Shown one piece after another: positions 4,968 through 6,135 of a stretch of DNA of 6,135 nt. The translations under genes and the position numbers were made by a program. The notes under the pieces were generated by a model. It saw nothing but the letters and a program-made list of their open reading frames with translations, was not told the DNA's origin and made no database searches. The stretch lies in NCBI GenBank assembly GCA_031284385.1, contig JAISZZ010000134.1, forward strand, positions 1-6,135, written 5' to 3'. The DNA comes from Treponema sp. (lineage in GTDB: Bacteria; Spirochaetota; Spirochaetia; Treponematales; Breznakiellaceae). Positions within the stretch are counted from its first letter, which is position 1. Each line of letters opens with the position of its first letter.

Positions 4968-5794
4968 TTTAGTTTATCCGTAAACCGTTCAAGCTGTTTT
5001 CCCGCCAGTGTGCTCTCATCCACCGTCCCGCCCGTCAGCCGCCGTTTTAGCTCTACCATCTCATCTTTTGAAAAAGTTACCGCGCCGAAAATATGCCGTT
5101 CAAACGATTCGCAGCAACGCGGCGCTACATTCCGGCTTATTTCAAGAAGCGACTCCGCATAAAGTCTGATTTCTTTTTGCGCGTGTGCGCCAAGCCTTAG
5201 CTCCAAAAAATGAAACAAATTATGAAGGTCTATCTGCCAGTAGATTTCCGTATAAATTGATAAAGGGAGGTTAATCCTAGCAAGTTCCCTAGCCACGCGG
5301 TTGTCTATCAGTTTTGTGTAATCGACGTAAGCGCGGCGCTGCCCCGCCTCAAAATCCGCACGGAACGCCTCTGCCGTTTCCAGCGGAAAAGCCACATCAC
5401 AACGCCCCTGCTTGTTATCGCCGCTTTGAGGCGCAATATCGGCGGCGCAAGGCGTGTAAAAATCGTCTTTCATCACAGAATAGCGCCCTGAAATCTCGTT
5501 CAACCGCGCCGTTCTATGCCTAATCCATTGACGGGCGACAAAAACCGGCATCTTTACATGAAACGTGAGAACCACTTGCTCAAACGGGCTAGTGTGCCTA
5601 TTCCTCAACAAGTAGTCTATCAGCGCGGCATCTTCGCGATAACTCTTCGTTCCTTCCCCATAAGAAACCCTCGCCGCTTGAACAACCCGCTCATCCGATC
5701 CCAAATAATCAACCAGCCGGATAAAACCCTTATCCAAAACAGGAAATTCTTTATCAAGTATTTTTTCGGCTTCTGCCGTTACACAATGCGCCAT
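4964..5794 (-). CDS. thyX: Flavin-dependent thymidylate synthase ThyX
   Basis: A 276-residue FAD enzyme that makes dTMP from dUMP with methylene-tetrahydrofolate and NADPH; it replaces the classical ThyA and releases tetrahydrofolate instead of dihydrofolate. The defining RHRx7S motif is present as RHRTARLNEIS (92-102, Ser102), followed by GRYSVM. Also seen are AARVSYGEGTKSYREDAAL (40-58), HTSPFEQ (67-73), ARINLPLSIYTEIYWQIDLH (172-191) and FLELRLGAHAQKEIRLYAE (196-214), which contain the dUMP and FAD contacts. The N-terminal 20 residues are slightly longer than in short homologues. The ATG at 5794 has a seven-G run (5800-5806) five bases upstream as a G-rich ribosome binding site. It is the first gene of an operon with lysA. 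This pairing has no obvious metabolic link that I know of. Confidence 0.95.
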   Translation of the reverse strand: MAHCVTAEAEKILDKEFPVLDKGFIRLVDYLGSDERVVQAARVSYGEGTKSYREDAALIDYLLRNRHTSPFEQVVLTFHVKMPVFVARQWIRHRTARLNEISGRYSVMKDDFYTPCAADIAPQSGDNKQGRCDVAFPLETAEAFRADFEAGQRRAYVDYTKLIDNRVARELARINLPLSIYTEIYWQIDLHNLFHFLELRLGAHAQKEIRLYAESLLEISRNVAPRCCESFERHIFGAVTFSKDEMVELKRRLTGGTVDESTLAGKQLERFTDKLK

Positions 5795-5856
5795 TTTTAC
5801 CCCCCCGATTTCTCCGATGCGAAATTCATCCCGAAACGCCGTTCACGGATAGTCTC

Positions 5857-5885
5857 ACTATATCGTGCATAGCGCCTTTTCACAA
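5857..5885 (-). promoter_or_regulatory. Promoter candidate for thyX-lysA
   Basis: On the minus strand TTGTGA (5880-5885) is separated by exactly 17 bases from TATAGT (5857-5862), four and five of six matches to the sigma-70 consensus. The predicted start near 5850 leaves a leader of about 55 bases. The -35 half overlaps a short inverted repeat (CGCCTT at 5873-5878 with AAGGCG at 5884-5889, loop TTCAC), which could serve as an operator. Confidence 0.55.
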
Positions 5886-5928
5886 GGCGGCGAATTGCCA
5901 CATCAGGAATTCAAAGTATCAAAAAACC

Positions 5929-6099
5929 ATGCTAAAATGGGGTATGGGCGAGGAACTTTTTAAGCAATTGATAGACAATTTTGGACGGATAAGCGGGCAG
6001 ATACCGGACAACAGGCGGCATGGGCACAATGAGCGCTGCCGGATAGCCGGCATAGTGAAAAGCGCCTTTGACATCAGGACAATTTCTTTAGTGCGCTGA
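5929..6099 (+). pseudogene. Truncated transposase N-terminus
   Basis: A 56-residue frame from the ATG at 5929 (a second ATG is at 5944) to TGA at 6097-6099. The segment ELFKQLIDNFGRISGQIPDN, then RRHGHNERCRIAGIVKSAF, resembles the first 40 residues of IS4-like DDE transposases: a helix, 'IPD-R', a basic His/Asn patch, then a helix ending in SAF where the family normally continues into a hydrophobic 'AVF' core. Here it becomes DIRTISLVR and stops, so the element was cut off shortly after 6069. No good Shine-Dalgarno is seen. The family call rests on this short pattern only and is tentative. Confidence 0.4.
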
Positions 6100-6135
6100 G
6101 ATAAATATTCAGTTGTTTTCTCCATGAAAACTGGT

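Noticed and set aside
5873..5889. The CGCCTT/AAGGCG hairpin as a terminator upstream of thyX
   Set aside because: It has a short stem, no T run, and overlaps the likely -35 region of the thyX promoter, so an operator or chance repeat is more likely.

Overview
The window is a stretch of bacterial chromosome of medium GC content. It carries four intact genes and one probable promoter-UTR module, with decayed insertion-sequence debris at both ends. The long-form LysA sequence (ending in motifs such as GSLCEN-C-DKFA and NYNGK), a flavin-dependent thymidylate synthase and a DUF2156 protein together recall Treponema-like spirochaetes of gut communities. That assignment is an impression from protein style and is not proven by anything in the window.

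Layout. Bases 1-297 are the 3' end of an IS30-family element whose transposase is broken by a one-base frameshift. Bases 298-861 hold no intact gene that I recognise: an open but unassigned reading frame, a pair of near-identical 25-30 bp repeats, a small hairpin, and scraps of what looks like an integrase-type transposase joined across an internal deletion. Bases 862-1734 (minus) encode a DUF2156 / LPG-synthase-C-like acyltransferase-fold protein. A divergent intergenic region (1735-1935) carries a very good sigma-70-type promoter for parA and a 5'-UTR hairpin. parA (1936-2712) and parB (2699-3577) overlap by 14 bp and form the chromosome-type segregation pair.

parB converges on a minus-strand operon, thyX (5794-4964) then lysA (4967-3714), joined by an ATGA stop/start overlap. 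The 136-bp convergent gap contains a perfect 34-bp palindrome built of two 17-bp units, which is the most striking non-coding structure here. thyX has its own promoter candidate at 5857-5885 with a 17-bp spacer. The right edge (5929-6099) is a truncated N-terminal piece of another transposase.

Functionally the window joins chromosome partitioning (ParA/ParB) with metabolism (dTMP synthesis and the last step of lysine / cell-wall precursor synthesis). I see no defence system, CRISPR array, RNA gene or clearly new multi-gene system. The candidates worth following are the palindrome after parB, the structured parA leader, and the transposon scars on both sides.
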